Source of the DNA: Luteimonas wenzhouensis
GTDB lineage: Bacteria; Pseudomonadota; Gammaproteobacteria; Xanthomonadales; Xanthomonadaceae
Length of the DNA stretch: 64,000 bases
Assembly: GCF_007859305.1 (NCBI RefSeq)
Contig: NZ_VOHE01000001.1
Span: 124,001 to 188,000 of the forward strand
Direction: 5' to 3'
Shown here: piece by piece, positions 7,716 through 19,100 of the stretch
Layout: each line of letters begins with the position of its first letter
How positions within the stretch are numbered: position 1 is the stretch's first letter
Position numbers and translations under genes: made by a program
The notes under the pieces: model-generated
The model's database searches: none
What the model saw: only the letters and a program-made list of their open reading frames with translations
Told to the model about the DNA's origin: nothing

Positions 7716-8462
7716 GTGCGCATCGCCGCGATCTCGGACGTCCACGGCAACCTCCCGGCGCTGGAGGCGGTGCTGGCGGACATCCGTGCCCGCGGCTGCG
7801 ACGCCCTGCTCAACCTGGGCGACGTGGCCTCCGGCCCGCTGTGGCCGGCCGAGACCGTCGAACTGCTGATGACGGTCCCGGCGCTGACCATCCGCGGCAA
7901 CCACGAGCGGCAGCTGCTGGACGACCCCGGCCGGATGCGCGAGTCCGACCGGGTGGCCCGGGATGCGCTGTCGCCCGGGCAGCTGGACTGGATCGCGGCG
8001 CTGCCCGCGCAGGCCCGTTTCGAGGGCGAGGTGCTGCTGGTGCACGGCTCGCCGCGGAGCGACATCGACTACCTGCTCGAGCGGGTGGAGCCCGATGGCC
8101 CGCGCCCGTCCCTGACCGCCGAAGTCGCGCCGGTGCTCGCCGGAATCGACGCCAGGCTGGTGCTGTGCGGGCATACCCACGTGCCGCGCGCCCTGCGCCT
8201 GGACGATGGCCGGCTGTGCGTGAATCCGGGGAGCGTCGGCCTGCCGGCCTTCCGCGGCAGCCATCCCTACCCGCACGTCATGCAGAGCGGGACTCCCGCG
8301 GCGCGATATGCGATGCTGCACCGCGACAGCGGCACCTGGGGGGCGGAACTGATCGCGGTCGAATACAACCACGCCGCGGCCGTCGAACGGGCGCGCGGCC
8401 GCGGTTTCGACGCCTGGGCCGACGCCCTGCGCGACGGCCGCCTGCCCCTCGCGCCGGCATGA
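7716..8462 (+). CDS. Metallophosphoesterase family protein
   Basis: This 248-residue cytoplasmic enzyme shows all the motifs of a calcineurin-type dinuclear metal phosphoesterase: DVHGN near the N-terminus, NLGDVASGP, GNHERQ and GHTHVP. The arrangement resembles the YfcE/MJ0936 group of phosphodiesterases. Translation begins at GTG 7716, since no ATG fits the conserved N-terminal strand MRIAAISDVHGN. It follows amaB after 15 nt and is probably co-transcribed. The substrate cannot be told from the sequence. Confidence 0.88.
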   Translation: MRIAAISDVHGNLPALEAVLADIRARGCDALLNLGDVASGPLWPAETVELLMTVPALTIRGNHERQLLDDPGRMRESDRVARDALSPGQLDWIAALPAQARFEGEVLLVHGSPRSDIDYLLERVEPDGPRPSLTAEVAPVLAGIDARLVLCGHTHVPRALRLDDGRLCVNPGSVGLPAFRGSHPYPHVMQSGTPAARYAMLHRDSGTWGAELIAVEYNHAAAVERARGRGFDAWADALRDGRLPLAPA

Positions 8463-8505
8463 CCCGGTCGCCGTCCCCGCGCTTCCAACGTACGGAGTTG
8501 CATCG

Positions 8506-8787
8506 ATGAGCACGCCCCCCCGCCAGACCAGTCCCCTGGCCATCGTGAGCCTGGTCTCCGGCATCCTCGGCTGGAGCGTGTTGCCCTGGCTGGGAAGCAT
8601 CGTGGCCATCGTCACCGGCCATCTCGCGCGGGGCGAAATCGGGCGCAGCCCGGAGCGCCTCGAGGGGGGCGGCCTGGCCCTGGCCGGACTGATCCTGGGC
8701 TATTCGATGCTGATCCTGACCGTGCTCGGCCTGGCCTTCGTGTTCTTCGTGCTCGGCGGGCTGGTCTGGCTGGGGATCAACGGCTGA
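8506..8787 (+). CDS. DUF4190 domain-containing small membrane protein
   Basis: This 93-residue protein carries two hydrophobic helices (about residues 12-40 and 55-90) joined by a short charged loop ([18 protein letters not shown]), the layout of DUF4190 proteins. The sequence GHLARGEI is the family's recognisable core. The function is unknown. An ACGGAG lies 10 nt upstream of the ATG. It ends one base before pyrD, so it is probably the first gene of a unit with pyrD. Confidence 0.82.
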   Translation: MSTPPRQTSPLAIVSLVSGILGWSVLPWLGSIVAIVTGHLARGEIGRSPERLEGGGLALAGLILGYSMLILTVLGLAFVFFVLGGLVWLGING

Positions 8788-8788
8788 G

Positions 8789-9844
8789 ATGTACGGCCTG
8801 CTGCGCCCGCTGCTGTTCGGCCTGGAAGCCGAGCGCGCCCACCGGACCGGCCTGCGCGCGCTCGATTGCGTGCATGGCCTGGGCCTGGGCCGGCTGCTCG
8901 GCGCCCCGCCGCGGCCCTTCCCCACCCGCGCGCTCGGTCTCGACTTCCCCAACCCGGTGGGCCTGGCCGCGGGCCTGGACAAGAACGGCGCCCACGTCGA
9001 CGCGCTGTTCGGGCTGGGCTTCGGCTTCGTCGAGATCGGCACGGTCACGCCGCGGCCGCAGCCAGGCAACCCGGCCCCGCGCCTGTTCCGCCTGCCGCGC
9101 TACCGCGCGCTGATCAACCGCCTGGGGTTCAATAACGAGGGCATCGACGCGCTGGTGGGCAACGTCGAACGGGCCCGCCACCGCACCGGTCCGCTCGGCA
9201 TCAACATCGGCCGCAACAAGGACACCCCCAACGAATCGGCGATCGACGATTACCTGCTCTGCCTGGAGCGGGTGTATCCACTGGCCGACTACGTCACGGT
9301 CAACATCTCCTCGCCCAACACCGCCGGGCTGCGCGAACTGCAGGAGGAGCAGGCGCTGCGCCGCCTTGTCGGCGCCCTGCGCGACGCCCAGGAGCGGCTC
9401 GCCGCCAGGCACGGCAAGCGGGTGCCGATGCTGGTCAAGATCGCGCCCGACCTGTCGGACGACGACGTGCACGCCGCCGCGCGGGTGTTGTCGGACCTGC
9501 AGGTGGACGGGGTCATCGCCACCAATACCACGGTCTCGCGCATCGCGGTCCAGGACGACCCGCTCTCGCGCGAGACCGGCGGCCTGTCCGGCGAGCCGCT
9601 GATGAACAAGTCCACCGCGGTGCTGCGCATGCTGCGCACGCGGATGCCCGAGTCGATCCCGCTGGTGGGCGTGGGCGGGATCCTGTCGGGCGCCGACGCG
9701 GTCAAGAAGGTGGCCGCGGGCGCGTCGCTGGTGCAGGTCTACACCGGCCTGGTCTACCGCGGGCCGGCCCTGATCGGGGAGTGCGTGGAAGCCATCCGCC
9801 GGCGCAAGGAAGCACCGAGCCGCGGCAACGTGCCGGTGCTGTGA
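8789..9844 (+). CDS. pyrD: Dihydroorotate dehydrogenase (quinone), class 2
   Basis: PyrD oxidises dihydroorotate to orotate in pyrimidine synthesis and passes electrons to quinone at the inner membrane. The 351-residue protein has the class 2 N-terminal amphipathic extension ([14 protein letters not shown]), the FMN-binding segment [22 protein letters not shown], the catalytic serine region VNISSPNT and the phosphate-binding VGVGGILSG near the C-terminus. The length matches the class. It starts one base after the DUF4190 gene and is followed 7 nt later by murB. Confidence 0.97.
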   Translation: MYGLLRPLLFGLEAERAHRTGLRALDCVHGLGLGRLLGAPPRPFPTRALGLDFPNPVGLAAGLDKNGAHVDALFGLGFGFVEIGTVTPRPQPGNPAPRLFRLPRYRALINRLGFNNEGIDALVGNVERARHRTGPLGINIGRNKDTPNESAIDDYLLCLERVYPLADYVTVNISSPNTAGLRELQEEQALRRLVGALRDAQERLAARHGKRVPMLVKIAPDLSDDDVHAAARVLSDLQVDGVIATNTTVSRIAVQDDPLSRETGGLSGEPLMNKSTAVLRMLRTRMPESIPLVGVGGILSGADAVKKVAAGASLVQVYTGLVYRGPALIGECVEAIRRRKEAPSRGNVPVL

Positions 9845-9851
9845 GCGCGGC

Positions 9852-10883
9852 ATGAGTGCAGGCCTGCGCCTGGTCCGCGACGCCGACCTCGGTGCCCGCA
9901 ACACCTTCCGGGTGCCGGCGCGGGCGCCGCTGCTGATCGAGGTCATGCGCCTGGACGCGCTGGACGCTGCGCTCGGGCACGCCGGCGGCGCAGCACCGCT
10001 GGTGCTGGGCGGCGGCAGCAACCTGCTGTTCGCGGGCGACGCGCCCGGCCCGGTGCTGTCGCTGCAGGCGCGCGGCATCGCCATCGTGGGCGACGCGGGC
10101 GACCGCGCGGTGGTGCGCGCCGAGGGCGGCGCGCAGTGGCATGCACTGGTGCGCTGGACCCTCGAACACGGGCTGTGCGGCCTGGAGAACCTGGCCCTGA
10201 TCCCCGGGACCGTGGGCGCGGCGCCGATCCAGAACATCGGCGCCTACGGGGTGGAGGTCGGCGAGTTCGTGCATGCGGTCGAGGCGTTCGTGCCCGGCGC
10301 GGGCATGCGCCGGCTCGGCCCGGCCGAATGCGGCTTCGGCTATCGCGACAGCGTGTTCAAGCGCGACGGCCAAGGCTGGATCGTCACCGCGGTCGAGTTC
10401 TCGCTGCCGCGCGACGCCGCGCCGCGCACCGGCTATGCCGGCGTGCGCGAGGCGCTGGCGGCCGCCGGCATCTCCGATCCGAGCCCCATGCAGGTGTTCG
10501 ACGCGGTCTGCGCGCTGCGGCGGAGCAAGCTGCCCGACCCGGCGACGATCGGCAACGCCGGCAGCTTCTTCAAGAACCCGGTGCTGCCGCTGGCCCAGGC
10601 CCAGGCACTGGCCGGGCGCCACCCCGGGCTGCCGCTGTTCCCCGGTGCCGATGCCGGCAGCCGCAAACTGTCGGCGGCGTGGCTGATCGACGCCTGCGGC
10701 TGGAAGGGCCACCGCGACGGCGATGCCGGGGTCTCGGAGCGGCATGCGCTGGTGCTGGTCAACCACGGCAGCGCCAGCGGCGCGCAGCTGCTGGCGCTGG
10801 CGCGGCGGATCGCCGGCTCGGTGGAGGAGCGCTTCGGGGTGGCGCTCGAGCCCGAGCCACGCATCGTCGGTGCGCGCTGGTGA
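9852..10883 (+). CDS. murB: UDP-N-acetylmuramate dehydrogenase MurB
   Basis: MurB reduces UDP-GlcNAc-enolpyruvate to UDP-MurNAc with NADPH and FAD in the cytoplasm, an early step of peptidoglycan synthesis. The 343-residue protein is of the E. coli-like type I. It shows the FAD-binding LVLGGGSNLLFAGD, the substrate loop GYRDSVFK, the catalytic serine in GNAGSFFKNPV and the C-terminal glutamate in EPEPRIVG. Its TGA overlaps the GTG start of the following transporter (GTGA), a sign of translational coupling. Confidence 0.96.
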   Translation: MSAGLRLVRDADLGARNTFRVPARAPLLIEVMRLDALDAALGHAGGAAPLVLGGGSNLLFAGDAPGPVLSLQARGIAIVGDAGDRAVVRAEGGAQWHALVRWTLEHGLCGLENLALIPGTVGAAPIQNIGAYGVEVGEFVHAVEAFVPGAGMRRLGPAECGFGYRDSVFKRDGQGWIVTAVEFSLPRDAAPRTGYAGVREALAAAGISDPSPMQVFDAVCALRRSKLPDPATIGNAGSFFKNPVLPLAQAQALAGRHPGLPLFPGADAGSRKLSAAWLIDACGWKGHRDGDAGVSERHALVLVNHGSASGAQLLALARRIAGSVEERFGVALEPEPRIVGARW

Positions 10884-11803
10884 ACCTGTCCCTGCCCCGC
10901 CGACCGGCCACCAGCTACGGCCGCGCCGCGCTGCTGATGCTCGGCAGCACCCTGTCATTCGCGATGATGGCGCTGGCCATCCGCTACGCGACCGCCACGG
11001 TGCCCACCACCGAGATCGCGTTCTTCCGCAACCTGTTCGGGCTCATCGTCCTGATGCCCTTCATCCTGCGCCGGGGCACCGGCCTGCCGCGCACCCGCCA
11101 CGTCGGCCTGTACCTGGCGCGCACCGCGATCGGCCTGGCGGCGATGCTGTGCGGGTTCTGGGCGGTGGGCCACCTGCCGCTGGCGCAGGCGATCTCACTG
11201 TCCTACGCCACGCCGCTGTTCGTCACCATCGGGGCGGCGCTGTGGCTGGGCGAACGGGTGCGCATCCGCCGCTGGGCCGCGGTCGCGGCCGGCTTCGTGG
11301 GCGTGCTGGTGATCCTGCGCCCGGGCACCGGGTTCACCCCGGGCATGGTCGTGGCGCTGCTGGGCGCGCTGTTCGCGGCACTGGTAGCGATCCAGATCAA
11401 GCAGCTCTCGCGCTTCGACCCGGCCGACACCGTGGTGTTCTACACCTACGTGTTCTGGGTGCCGATGTCGCTGGTCCCGGCACTGCTGCAGTGGGTCTGG
11501 CCGTCGCCGACGGCCTGGCTGTGGCTGGCCGCGACCGGGGTGATGGGCACCTTCGGCCAGCTGCTATGGACGCGTGCACTGGCGCTGGGCGAAGTCTCGG
11601 CCCTGCAGCCGATCAGCTTCGTGCAGTTGCCGGTGCTGGTCGGCTTTGGCTGGTGGCTGTTCGGCGAGACCGTCGACATCTGGACCCTGGCTGGCGCGGC
11701 GATCGTGCTCGGCGCCAACGGCTACATCGCCCACCGCGAAACCATGCTCCAGCGGCGCGCGGCCACGGGCTCGCCGGTGGAGGCGGCCAAGCCCGGCGAG
11801 TGA
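10880..11803 (+). CDS. DMT-family (EamA) transporter
   Basis: This 307-residue protein has ten predicted membrane helices in two EamA repeats, the fold of drug/metabolite exporters. The first repeat contains GSTLSFAMMALAIRYATATVP and the conserved FFRNLFGLIVLMPF; each half ends in a helix with a glutamate motif (WLGERVRIRRW in the first, WLFGETVDIWTL in the second). GTG 10880 is the only start that keeps the first helix, and it overlaps the murB stop. The substrate is unknown. The gene ends 7 bp from the convergent kinase gene, with no clear terminator between. Confidence 0.85.
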   Translation: MNLSLPRRPATSYGRAALLMLGSTLSFAMMALAIRYATATVPTTEIAFFRNLFGLIVLMPFILRRGTGLPRTRHVGLYLARTAIGLAAMLCGFWAVGHLPLAQAISLSYATPLFVTIGAALWLGERVRIRRWAAVAAGFVGVLVILRPGTGFTPGMVVALLGALFAALVAIQIKQLSRFDPADTVVFYTYVFWVPMSLVPALLQWVWPSPTAWLWLAATGVMGTFGQLLWTRALALGEVSALQPISFVQLPVLVGFGWWLFGETVDIWTLAGAAIVLGANGYIAHRETMLQRRAATGSPVEAAKPGE

Positions 11804-11810
11804 GCGCGCG

Positions 11811-14560
11811 TCAGTGCCGGCCGGCGACGGCCGCCGCCCGCGGCCCCTCGCCCTCGGCGATCGCCTCCTCGATATGCTCGCGCAGGACGCGTTGGCGCGG
11901 ATCCAGCGTCGCCGGATCGGCCGCCAGCAGCGGCGCCACCAGCCGCGCGTGCAACGCGTCCGCCTCGGCCGCCCGGCCGGCGGCGCGCAGCACCCGCGCC
12001 AGCGACCAGGCGGTATCGACCACCTGGTGCGCATCCGGCGGCAGGGCCTGCTCGCGCAGCGCCAGCGCCTCGCCCAGCCGCGCGGCGGCCCCGGCCAGGT
12101 CGCCGGCGTCCTCCAGGGTGACGCCCCAGACGGTCATCGCCAGCTGGTACTGCGGATGCTTGCCCCCCAGCACCTCGAGCGCGCGCGGCATGGTGTCGGC
12201 GAACAGCGCCTGCGCCTGCCGCAGACGGCCGGCCCGGCTCAGGCTCATGGCGTGGTTGAGGGCGACGAACAGGGTGTCCGGGTGCTCCGGCCCGAGCAGC
12301 CGCATGCGCGCTTCCAGCACCTGTTCCTCCAGCGGCAGCGCACCCTCGAGATCGTCCAACCGCGCGCGCAGGCTGGCGAGGTTGAGCATCCCGCGCAGGG
12401 TCATCGGATGCTCCTCGCCCAGCACCCGGCGCCGCGCCTCCACCACTGCCTCGGCCTCGCCGATCGCGCTTTCGGTGTCGCCACTGTCGCTGAGCATGCC
12501 GGCCAGGTTGCCGCGCGCGGCGAGCGTGTCGGGATGCTCGCTGCCCAGGCGCCGCTCCTGGACCGCGACCACCTGCCGCTGCAGTTCCACCGCATCGTGG
12601 GACTGGCCGTGCATCGCCAGGGCGATGGCCAGCGCGCTCATGCTGGCGACAGTGTCGGCATGGTCGTCGCCCAGCCGCCGCCGCCGGATCGCGAGCACCT
12701 CCTCGAGCATCGCCCGCGCCTCGGGCAGGTCGCCCATGCGCGCCATGTTCATCGCCAGGTCGGACTTCACCCGCAGCACCAGCCGGTCCTCGGCGCCGCG
12801 CATCGGCTCCAGTCGCGCCAGCAGCGCCTGCCTGGCCGCGCGCGCCCCCGCCAGGTCGCCCTGCAGGCCCTGCACCTCGCCCAGTTCCAGTTCGATCATC
12901 GCCCGCGTCTCGTCGTCCGGCGGCAGGCCCGACGCATCGGCCAGGGCCGCTTCCAGCAGCGTCCGCGCCTCGTCGTAGTGCGAGAGCTGGCGCAAGGCCG
13001 CGGCATGCGCGCGGCGCGCGCGCAGCGTCGCCGGGTCGTCCGGACCGAGCGCGGCCTGTCGCCATTCCACCACCCGGGCGAGGGTCCGCTCGGCGCTGGC
13101 GTACAGGCCGAGCGCCTCGTGCACCCGGCCGGAGGCTTCGCGCAGGTCGGCGGCGAGTTCAGGCTGGTCGGCGAAGTCGCGTGCGATCGCCTCCTCGGCG
13201 CGGGCGAGCACGCTCGCCTCCATCAGCGAGCGTGCCGCCTCGGCGGTGCTCACCTTGCCGAGCACCTGCTCGAGTTGGCCGGCCATCCCCGGCGCGCTGC
13301 GCGCGACCTGCTGGCGCAGGTCCTCGCCCAGGCGCAGGCCCATCGCTTCGATGTCGATCTCCTCCAGCATCGACTGCTGGAACGCAGCCACGCGCTCGAG
13401 CTGTTCGCTGCGCTGCTCGGCGATCGCCCGCTGCGCGCGCGCCTGCATCAGGCCGTGCAGCGACAGCGCCAGGCCGCCGAGCAGCGCGAACAGGGCCACC
13501 GACGCGGCCGCGAGCCCCGCGCGGTGGCGGCGCGCGAACTTGCGCAGCACGTAGCCGCGCGCCGGCGGCACCGCGAGCAGCGGGCGGCCGTCGAGGAAGC
13601 GCCGCAGGTCGTCGGCGAGCGCGGCCGCGGTCGGATAGCGGCGGCCGCGGTCGTGCTCCATGGCCTTGGCCACCACCCAGTCCAGCTCGCCGCGCAACAC
13701 GCGCCGCAGCCTCGGCAGCGGCTGGCCGCGTGCCCGGGCGATGCGTTCGGCTTCGTCGGGAGCCAGGCTCCGCAGCTGCTCCGACGGCAGTCGCAGGGTA
13801 GGGTATGGCTGTCGGCGGTGTGGGTCTCGCCCTGCGCCAGCGGCCGTCGACCCGTGAGCAGTTCGCTCAGGACCACGCCCAGCGAATACACGTCGCTGCG
13901 GGTGTCGAGCAGCGACTGGTCGCCGGCGGCCTGCTCCGGGCTCATGTACTCGGGCGTACCCGCGATCTCGCGGCCGGCCCCGGCTCCGGTCGCGGTCGCG
14001 ATGCCGAAGTCGATGATCTTCGGGTGTGGACGGCCGTCGACCTCGTCCACCAGCAGGTTGCCCGGCTTGAGGTCGCGATGGATCACGCCCTTCTGGTGGG
14101 CGTGCTGCACGCCCTCGCAGACCTCGATGAACAGCGCCAGGCGCTGCGCCAGCGACAGCGCGTGCTCCTCGCAGTAGTGCGTGATCGGCGCGCCGTCGAT
14201 GTACTCCATCGCGAAGAACGGGTGGCCGTCGGGCGTGGTGTCGGCGTCGTGGATCCGGGCGATCGCCGGGTGCCGCATCTGCGCCAGCACCTGGCGCTCG
14301 ACCTCGAAGTGCGCCTTGCGCCGCACGTCCATGGCGCGTGCGCGCAACAGCTTCAGGGCCACGGTGCGCCGCACCGGCTCGAGCTGCTGGGCGCGGTAGA
14401 CCTCGCCCATCCCGCCCCTGCCCAGCAGGGCCTCGATGCGATAGCGTCCGACCCGCATGCCCGGCGGCAGCGTCGCCTCGCCCCCGGCGGATACCGCCGG
14501 CGAACGCGTGGCCAGCAGTTCGGTCCTGTCGGGATCGCGTTCGTCGCCCGGATTGGTCAT
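11811..14560 (-). pseudogene. Membrane Ser/Thr protein kinase with TPR repeats, frameshifted by a 5-bp tandem duplication
   Basis: The 5' part encodes a PknB-like kinase: GRGGMGEVYRA (47-57), lysine in VALK (70), HRDLKPGN (161-168), DFG (184-186) and GTPEYMSPEQ (201-210). At about residue 254 the frame is lost. Two adjacent copies of AGGGT (plus strand, 13795-13799 and 13800-13804) sit there, and removing one copy restores a continuous frame (SHTL joined to RLPSEQLRS). The second frame then holds the end of the kinase C-lobe (ELDWVVAKAMEHDR), one membrane helix and a long TPR domain (kinesin-light-chain-like) to position 11811. As it stands, translation gives a truncated product of about 370 residues without helix or TPRs. 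Possible explanations are a real mutation, reversible slippage or a sequencing error. The start ATG 14560 has a TAACAT -10-like box at 14589-14594. Confidence 0.85.
13795..13804. repeat. 5-bp tandem duplication (AGGGT twice) that causes the kinase frameshift
   Basis: The plus strand reads AGGGTAGGGT here; on the coding strand this is ACCCTACCCT. One copy would keep the kinase-TPR reading frame open; two copies shift it. It is the only place where the kinase frame and the TPR frame can be joined without losing conserved sequence. Confidence 0.85.
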
Positions 14561-14625
14561 GGCGCCCCCCCCAAGCCACGTTCCTTGCATGTTAACCGAA
14601 GGCGTGGCGACGGCCGTCGACCGGG

Positions 14626-14631
14626 TACACT
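14626..14631 (+). promoter_or_regulatory. Candidate -10 box of the FHA-GGDEF gene
   Basis: TACACT at 14626-14631 would start transcription near 14638, just before the AAGGAAG ribosome binding site at 14640-14646 and the ATG at 14658. No good -35 is visible. Confidence 0.35.
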
Positions 14632-14657
14632 CGCCCCTCAAGGAAGCCTCCTGCGAC

Positions 14658-15551
14658 ATGGCCGGATCCGACCAGCTCCCCACCACCCAGCGCACCGTCT
14701 ACAGCGATGGACCCCGCCACGGCGGCCGGCGTGGTGCCTGCCTGGTCGTCATCCACGGCGAGGGTCTGGGACGGCGCGTCGACCTTGGCGGGCAGCCGGT
14801 GCTGATCGGCCGCTCGGACGAGGCCGACCTGGTCATCTCCCACCGCAGCGTCTCGCGCTCGCATTGCCAGGTATGGCTGCAGGGCGACGAGTACCGGATC
14901 CGCGACCTCGGCGCCACCAACCCGACCCGGGTCAACGACCAGCCGGTGGCCGAGGCGGTGCTGGCCGACGGCGACCACATCGTGGTCGGCGAGAGCATCC
15001 TCAAGTTCATCGGCCACGGCAACGTCGAGGCCGGGTACCACGAGGAGATCTACCAGCTCGCCACCCACGACGCACTCACCGAGCTGTACAACCGGCGCCA
15101 TTTCAGCGAAATCCTCGAGCGCGAGATCGCGCGTGCCCACCGCCACCGCCATACGCTGTCGCTGTGCATCGTGGACGTGGACCTGTTCAAGCCGGTCAAC
15201 GACACCTTCGGCCACATCGCCGGCGACGAGGTGCTGCGCACCATCGCCGGGATCATCCGCAACCACGTGCGCAGCGACGACGTGGCCGCGCGCATCGGCG
15301 GCGAGGAGTTCGCGGTGCTGCTGCTCGAGACCGGCGCCGAGGCGGCGACCGCGTTCGCCGACCGGCTGCGGGCGGCGGTCGCCGCCGCGCACTTCGCGCC
15401 TGGCGGCGTCCCGCGCCGGATCACGGTCAGCGTCGGCGTGGCCGAACTGGTGCCGCCGGCGGTGGACCGCTCCACCCTGATGGCCGCGGCCGACGCCGCG
15501 CTGTATCGCGCCAAGGAAGCCGGCCGCGACCGCGTCTGCGCCGCGGGCTGA
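14658..15551 (+). CDS. FHA-GGDEF diguanylate cyclase
   Basis: This 297-residue cytoplasmic protein joins an N-terminal FHA domain (about 25-125; IGRSDEADLVISHRSVSRSH is the phosphopeptide-binding face, with N in GATNPTRVND) to a C-terminal GGDEF domain (about 140-295). The active-site motif is GGEEF, and an intact inhibitory site RSDD sits five residues before it, so it should be an active, product-inhibited c-di-GMP synthase. FHA domains bind phosphothreonine, so the divergent Ser/Thr kinase gene next door is a natural candidate for its input, but this is inferred. The ATG at 14658 was chosen for its AAGGAAG 11 nt upstream; longer in-frame starts lie inside the kinase gene. Confidence 0.9.
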   Translation: MAGSDQLPTTQRTVYSDGPRHGGRRGACLVVIHGEGLGRRVDLGGQPVLIGRSDEADLVISHRSVSRSHCQVWLQGDEYRIRDLGATNPTRVNDQPVAEAVLADGDHIVVGESILKFIGHGNVEAGYHEEIYQLATHDALTELYNRRHFSEILEREIARAHRHRHTLSLCIVDVDLFKPVNDTFGHIAGDEVLRTIAGIIRNHVRSDDVAARIGGEEFAVLLLETGAEAATAFADRLRAAVAAAHFAPGGVPRRITVSVGVAELVPPAVDRSTLMAAADAALYRAKEAGRDRVCAAG

Positions 15552-15609
15552 TTCGCCCTCGAACACCTTCCCGGATGAAACTGTCGCCGGGGCGTGCGAT
15601 GCGGCGCGT

Positions 15610-16285
15610 TCAGCCGCGCCCGTCGCGTCCGTTGCGCATCACCAGCAGCCAGGTGCCGGCGACCCAGATCGAGGCCGCGGCCCAGCCTGCGAGGATGTCC
15701 GAGGGATAGTGCACCCCCAGGTACACGCGCGAGAGCCCGACCATCGGCACGAACACCGCCATCGCCGCGACGATCCACCAGCGCGCCCGCGTGGGCCAGG
15801 CCAGCAGCACCAGCACCATGGCGAGGGTCATCGATCCCATCGCATGCCCGCTCGGGAAGCTGTAGCTGGACTCGGGCGCGATCGACTCCCACAGCGACGG
15901 CCGCTCGCGCGAGAACAGCTGCTTGGTCGCGATGTTCAGCAGCGCCGAGCCGCCGGTCGCCACCGCCGCGAACAGGCCCTCGCGCCAGCGCCGCAACACC
16001 AGCAGCACCAGGACCAGGCCGATGTCGAACGGCACCACGCCCCAGGCGTAGCCGGCCTGCGAGAAGAACAGGAACACTCCGTCCAGCCCCGCGCCCGCCA
16101 TCGACTGCGCGAACAGCAGCAGCGGTTCGTCGAACGGGATCGCCTCGGCCTCGTGGACCTCGTCGGCCAGTTCCAGGAATCCCCACAGCGGCAGCAGCAT
16201 GCCGCCGAACAGCAGCGCGAGCTTCCAGCCGTGGCGGCGCGCGAACGCGCCGCAGGCCGCGGACGCCTCCCGCGGCCAGGAGGCC

Positions 16286-16293
<8 letters not shown>
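15610..16293 (-). CDS. PAP2-family membrane phosphatase
   Basis: This 227-residue inner-membrane protein of the type 2 phosphatidic acid phosphatase family shows all three catalytic motifs: K124-x6-RP (KQLFSRERP), SFPSGH at 145-150 and SR-x5-H-x3-D (R189, H195, D199). About six membrane helices surround them. Family members dephosphorylate undecaprenyl diphosphate or phospholipid phosphates on the periplasmic side; which applies here is not visible. Its start overlaps the last codons of ispG by 8 nt, so it is co-transcribed with that isoprenoid gene. This makes an undecaprenyl-type substrate reasonable but unproven. Confidence 0.88.
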
Positions 16294-17566
<1,273 letters not shown>

Positions 17567-17572
17567 GCGCAT

Positions 17573-17578
17573 ATTCTA
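17573..17578 (-). promoter_or_regulatory. Candidate -10 box of ispG (leaderless geometry)
   Basis: TAGAAT on the minus strand is followed by six bases and then the ATG at 17566. The spacing predicts transcription starting at the A of the start codon. It also decides between the two in-frame ATGs at 17572 and 17566. Confidence 0.5.
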
Positions 17579-17720
17579 CCGGGCAAGCGCTGGACGCCGC
17601 CTGTCGCGCCACTGTCCGCAGGCCGGCCTCCCCCGCGCCCGCGCCGGTCGCGACGCCCCGGCAACGCTGTTTCCCGCCGCCCCGCGCGGCGGCGTGGTGG
17701 GCCGTGCACGCCCGCGCCGC

Positions 17721-17726
17721 TATGCT
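17721..17726 (+). promoter_or_regulatory. Candidate -10 box of xseA (leaderless geometry)
   Basis: TATGCT at 17721-17726 is followed by six bases (GCCCGC) and the ATG at 17733. No ribosome binding site could fit between them. This predicts a leaderless xseA mRNA. Confidence 0.45.
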
Positions 17727-17732
17727 GCCCGC

Positions 17733-19100
17733 ATGAACGACCCATCCAGCGGCGAAGTCCTCACTCCAAGCCAGCTCAACACCCTGGCCCGGAGCCTGCT
17801 CGAGGATGCCTTCCCGCTGGTGCTGGTCGAGGGCGAGCTGGGCAACGTCGCGCGCCCCTCCTCGGGCCATCTGTACTTCACCCTCAAGGACCCCCGCGCC
17901 CAGGTGCGCTGCGCCATGTTCCGGCCCAGGAGCCAGTGGCTGCGCTTCCAGCCGCGCGAGGGACTCAAGGTCCTTGCCCGCGGCCGGCTGACCCTGTACG
18001 AGGCGCGCGGCGACTACCAGCTGGTGGTCGATTCCCTCGAGGAAGCCGGCGAAGGCGCGCTGCGGCGCGCGTTCGAGGAACTCAAGGCGCGGCTGCAGGC
18101 CGAGGGGCTGTTCGACGAGGCGCGCAAGCGCCCCCTGCCCGCCTGGGTGCGCCGCCTGGCCGTGCTGACCTCGCCCACCGGCGCGGCGGTGCGCGACGTG
18201 CTGAGCGTGCTGGGGCGGCGCTTCCCGCTGGTCGAGGTCGAGATCGTGCCGGTCCCCGTCCAGGGCGAGACCGCGGCGGCGCAGATCACCGCCATGCTCC
18301 GGCGCACGATCGCGGCGGGCCGCCACGACGCGATCCTGCTCGCGCGCGGCGGCGGTTCGCTGGAGGACCTGTGGGCCTTCAACGACGAGGCGCTGGCGCG
18401 CGCGATCGCCGGTTCGCCGGTGCCCGTGGTGTCGGCGATCGGCCACGAGACCGACTTCAGCCTGTCCGACTTCGCCGCCGACCTGCGCGCGCCGACGCCT
18501 TCCGCGGCCGCGGAACTGCTGGTGCCGAGCCGGATCGACCTCGGCCAGCGCCTGGCCGGGCTGCAGCGGCGGATGGCCACGCTGCAGGCCAACCACCTGC
18601 GCCAGCTGGCCCAGCGCGCCGACCGCGCCGCGCTCCGGCTCAACGCGCAGCGCCCGCAGGCGCGGCTGCAGGCGCACCGACTGCGCCGCGACCAGGCCAT
18701 GCAGCGGCTGCAGGCCGCGATGCGCCAGGGCCTGGAGGCCCGCGCGGCGCGCCTGCGCCATGCCCGCGCCGTGCTGCAGGCCACGCGCCCGCAGCGCCGG
18801 CTCCAGGCCCTGCGCCAGCAGCTCGCCGACGCCCGGCCGCGGCTGCAGGCGGCGATCGCGCGCCACCTGCAGCGCGACGCGCTGCAGCTGCGCGGGCTGG
18901 CGCGCTCCCTGGAGGCGGTGAGCCCGCTGGCCACGATCGCGCGCGGCTACAGCATCCTGCAGCGCGACGACGGCCGCGTCGTGCGCGCCACCGGCGATGT
19001 CTCCGCCGGCGACGCGGTGGCGGCGCGCGTCGCCGATGGTCGCCTGCGGCTTCGCGTCGAAGCGGTGGAACCCCGGGGCTCCGGCTCCTCCGGCCGGTAG
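17733..19100 (+). CDS. xseA: Exodeoxyribonuclease VII large subunit
   Basis: XseA is the catalytic subunit of exonuclease VII, which degrades single-stranded DNA. The 455-residue protein has an N-terminal OB-fold domain ([23 protein letters not shown]), the catalytic domain with [29 protein letters not shown] and [14 protein letters not shown], and a long helical, arginine/glutamine/leucine-rich segment (about 270-400) that binds the small subunit. It ends in the conserved RGYSILQ region. The start at 17733 gives the conserved LTPSQLN beginning. The xseB small subunit is not next to it, which is common. Confidence 0.95.
   Translation: MNDPSSGEVLTPSQLNTLARSLLEDAFPLVLVEGELGNVARPSSGHLYFTLKDPRAQVRCAMFRPRSQWLRFQPREGLKVLARGRLTLYEARGDYQLVVDSLEEAGEGALRRAFEELKARLQAEGLFDEARKRPLPAWVRRLAVLTSPTGAAVRDVLSVLGRRFPLVEVEIVPVPVQGETAAAQITAMLRRTIAAGRHDAILLARGGGSLEDLWAFNDEALARAIAGSPVPVVSAIGHETDFSLSDFAADLRAPTPSAAAELLVPSRIDLGQRLAGLQRRMATLQANHLRQLAQRADRAALRLNAQRPQARLQAHRLRRDQAMQRLQAAMRQGLEARAARLRHARAVLQATRPQRRLQALRQQLADARPRLQAAIARHLQRDALQLRGLARSLEAVSPLATIARGYSILQRDDGRVVRATGDVSAGDAVAARVADGRLRLRVEAVEPRGSGSSGR

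Noticed and set aside
11811..14579. A 922-codon frame starting at 14579 as an intact kinase gene
   Set aside because: Its first 255 or so residues are out-of-frame translation of the kinase domain. The kinase motifs are in another frame up to the 5-bp duplication, so the gene is frameshifted.
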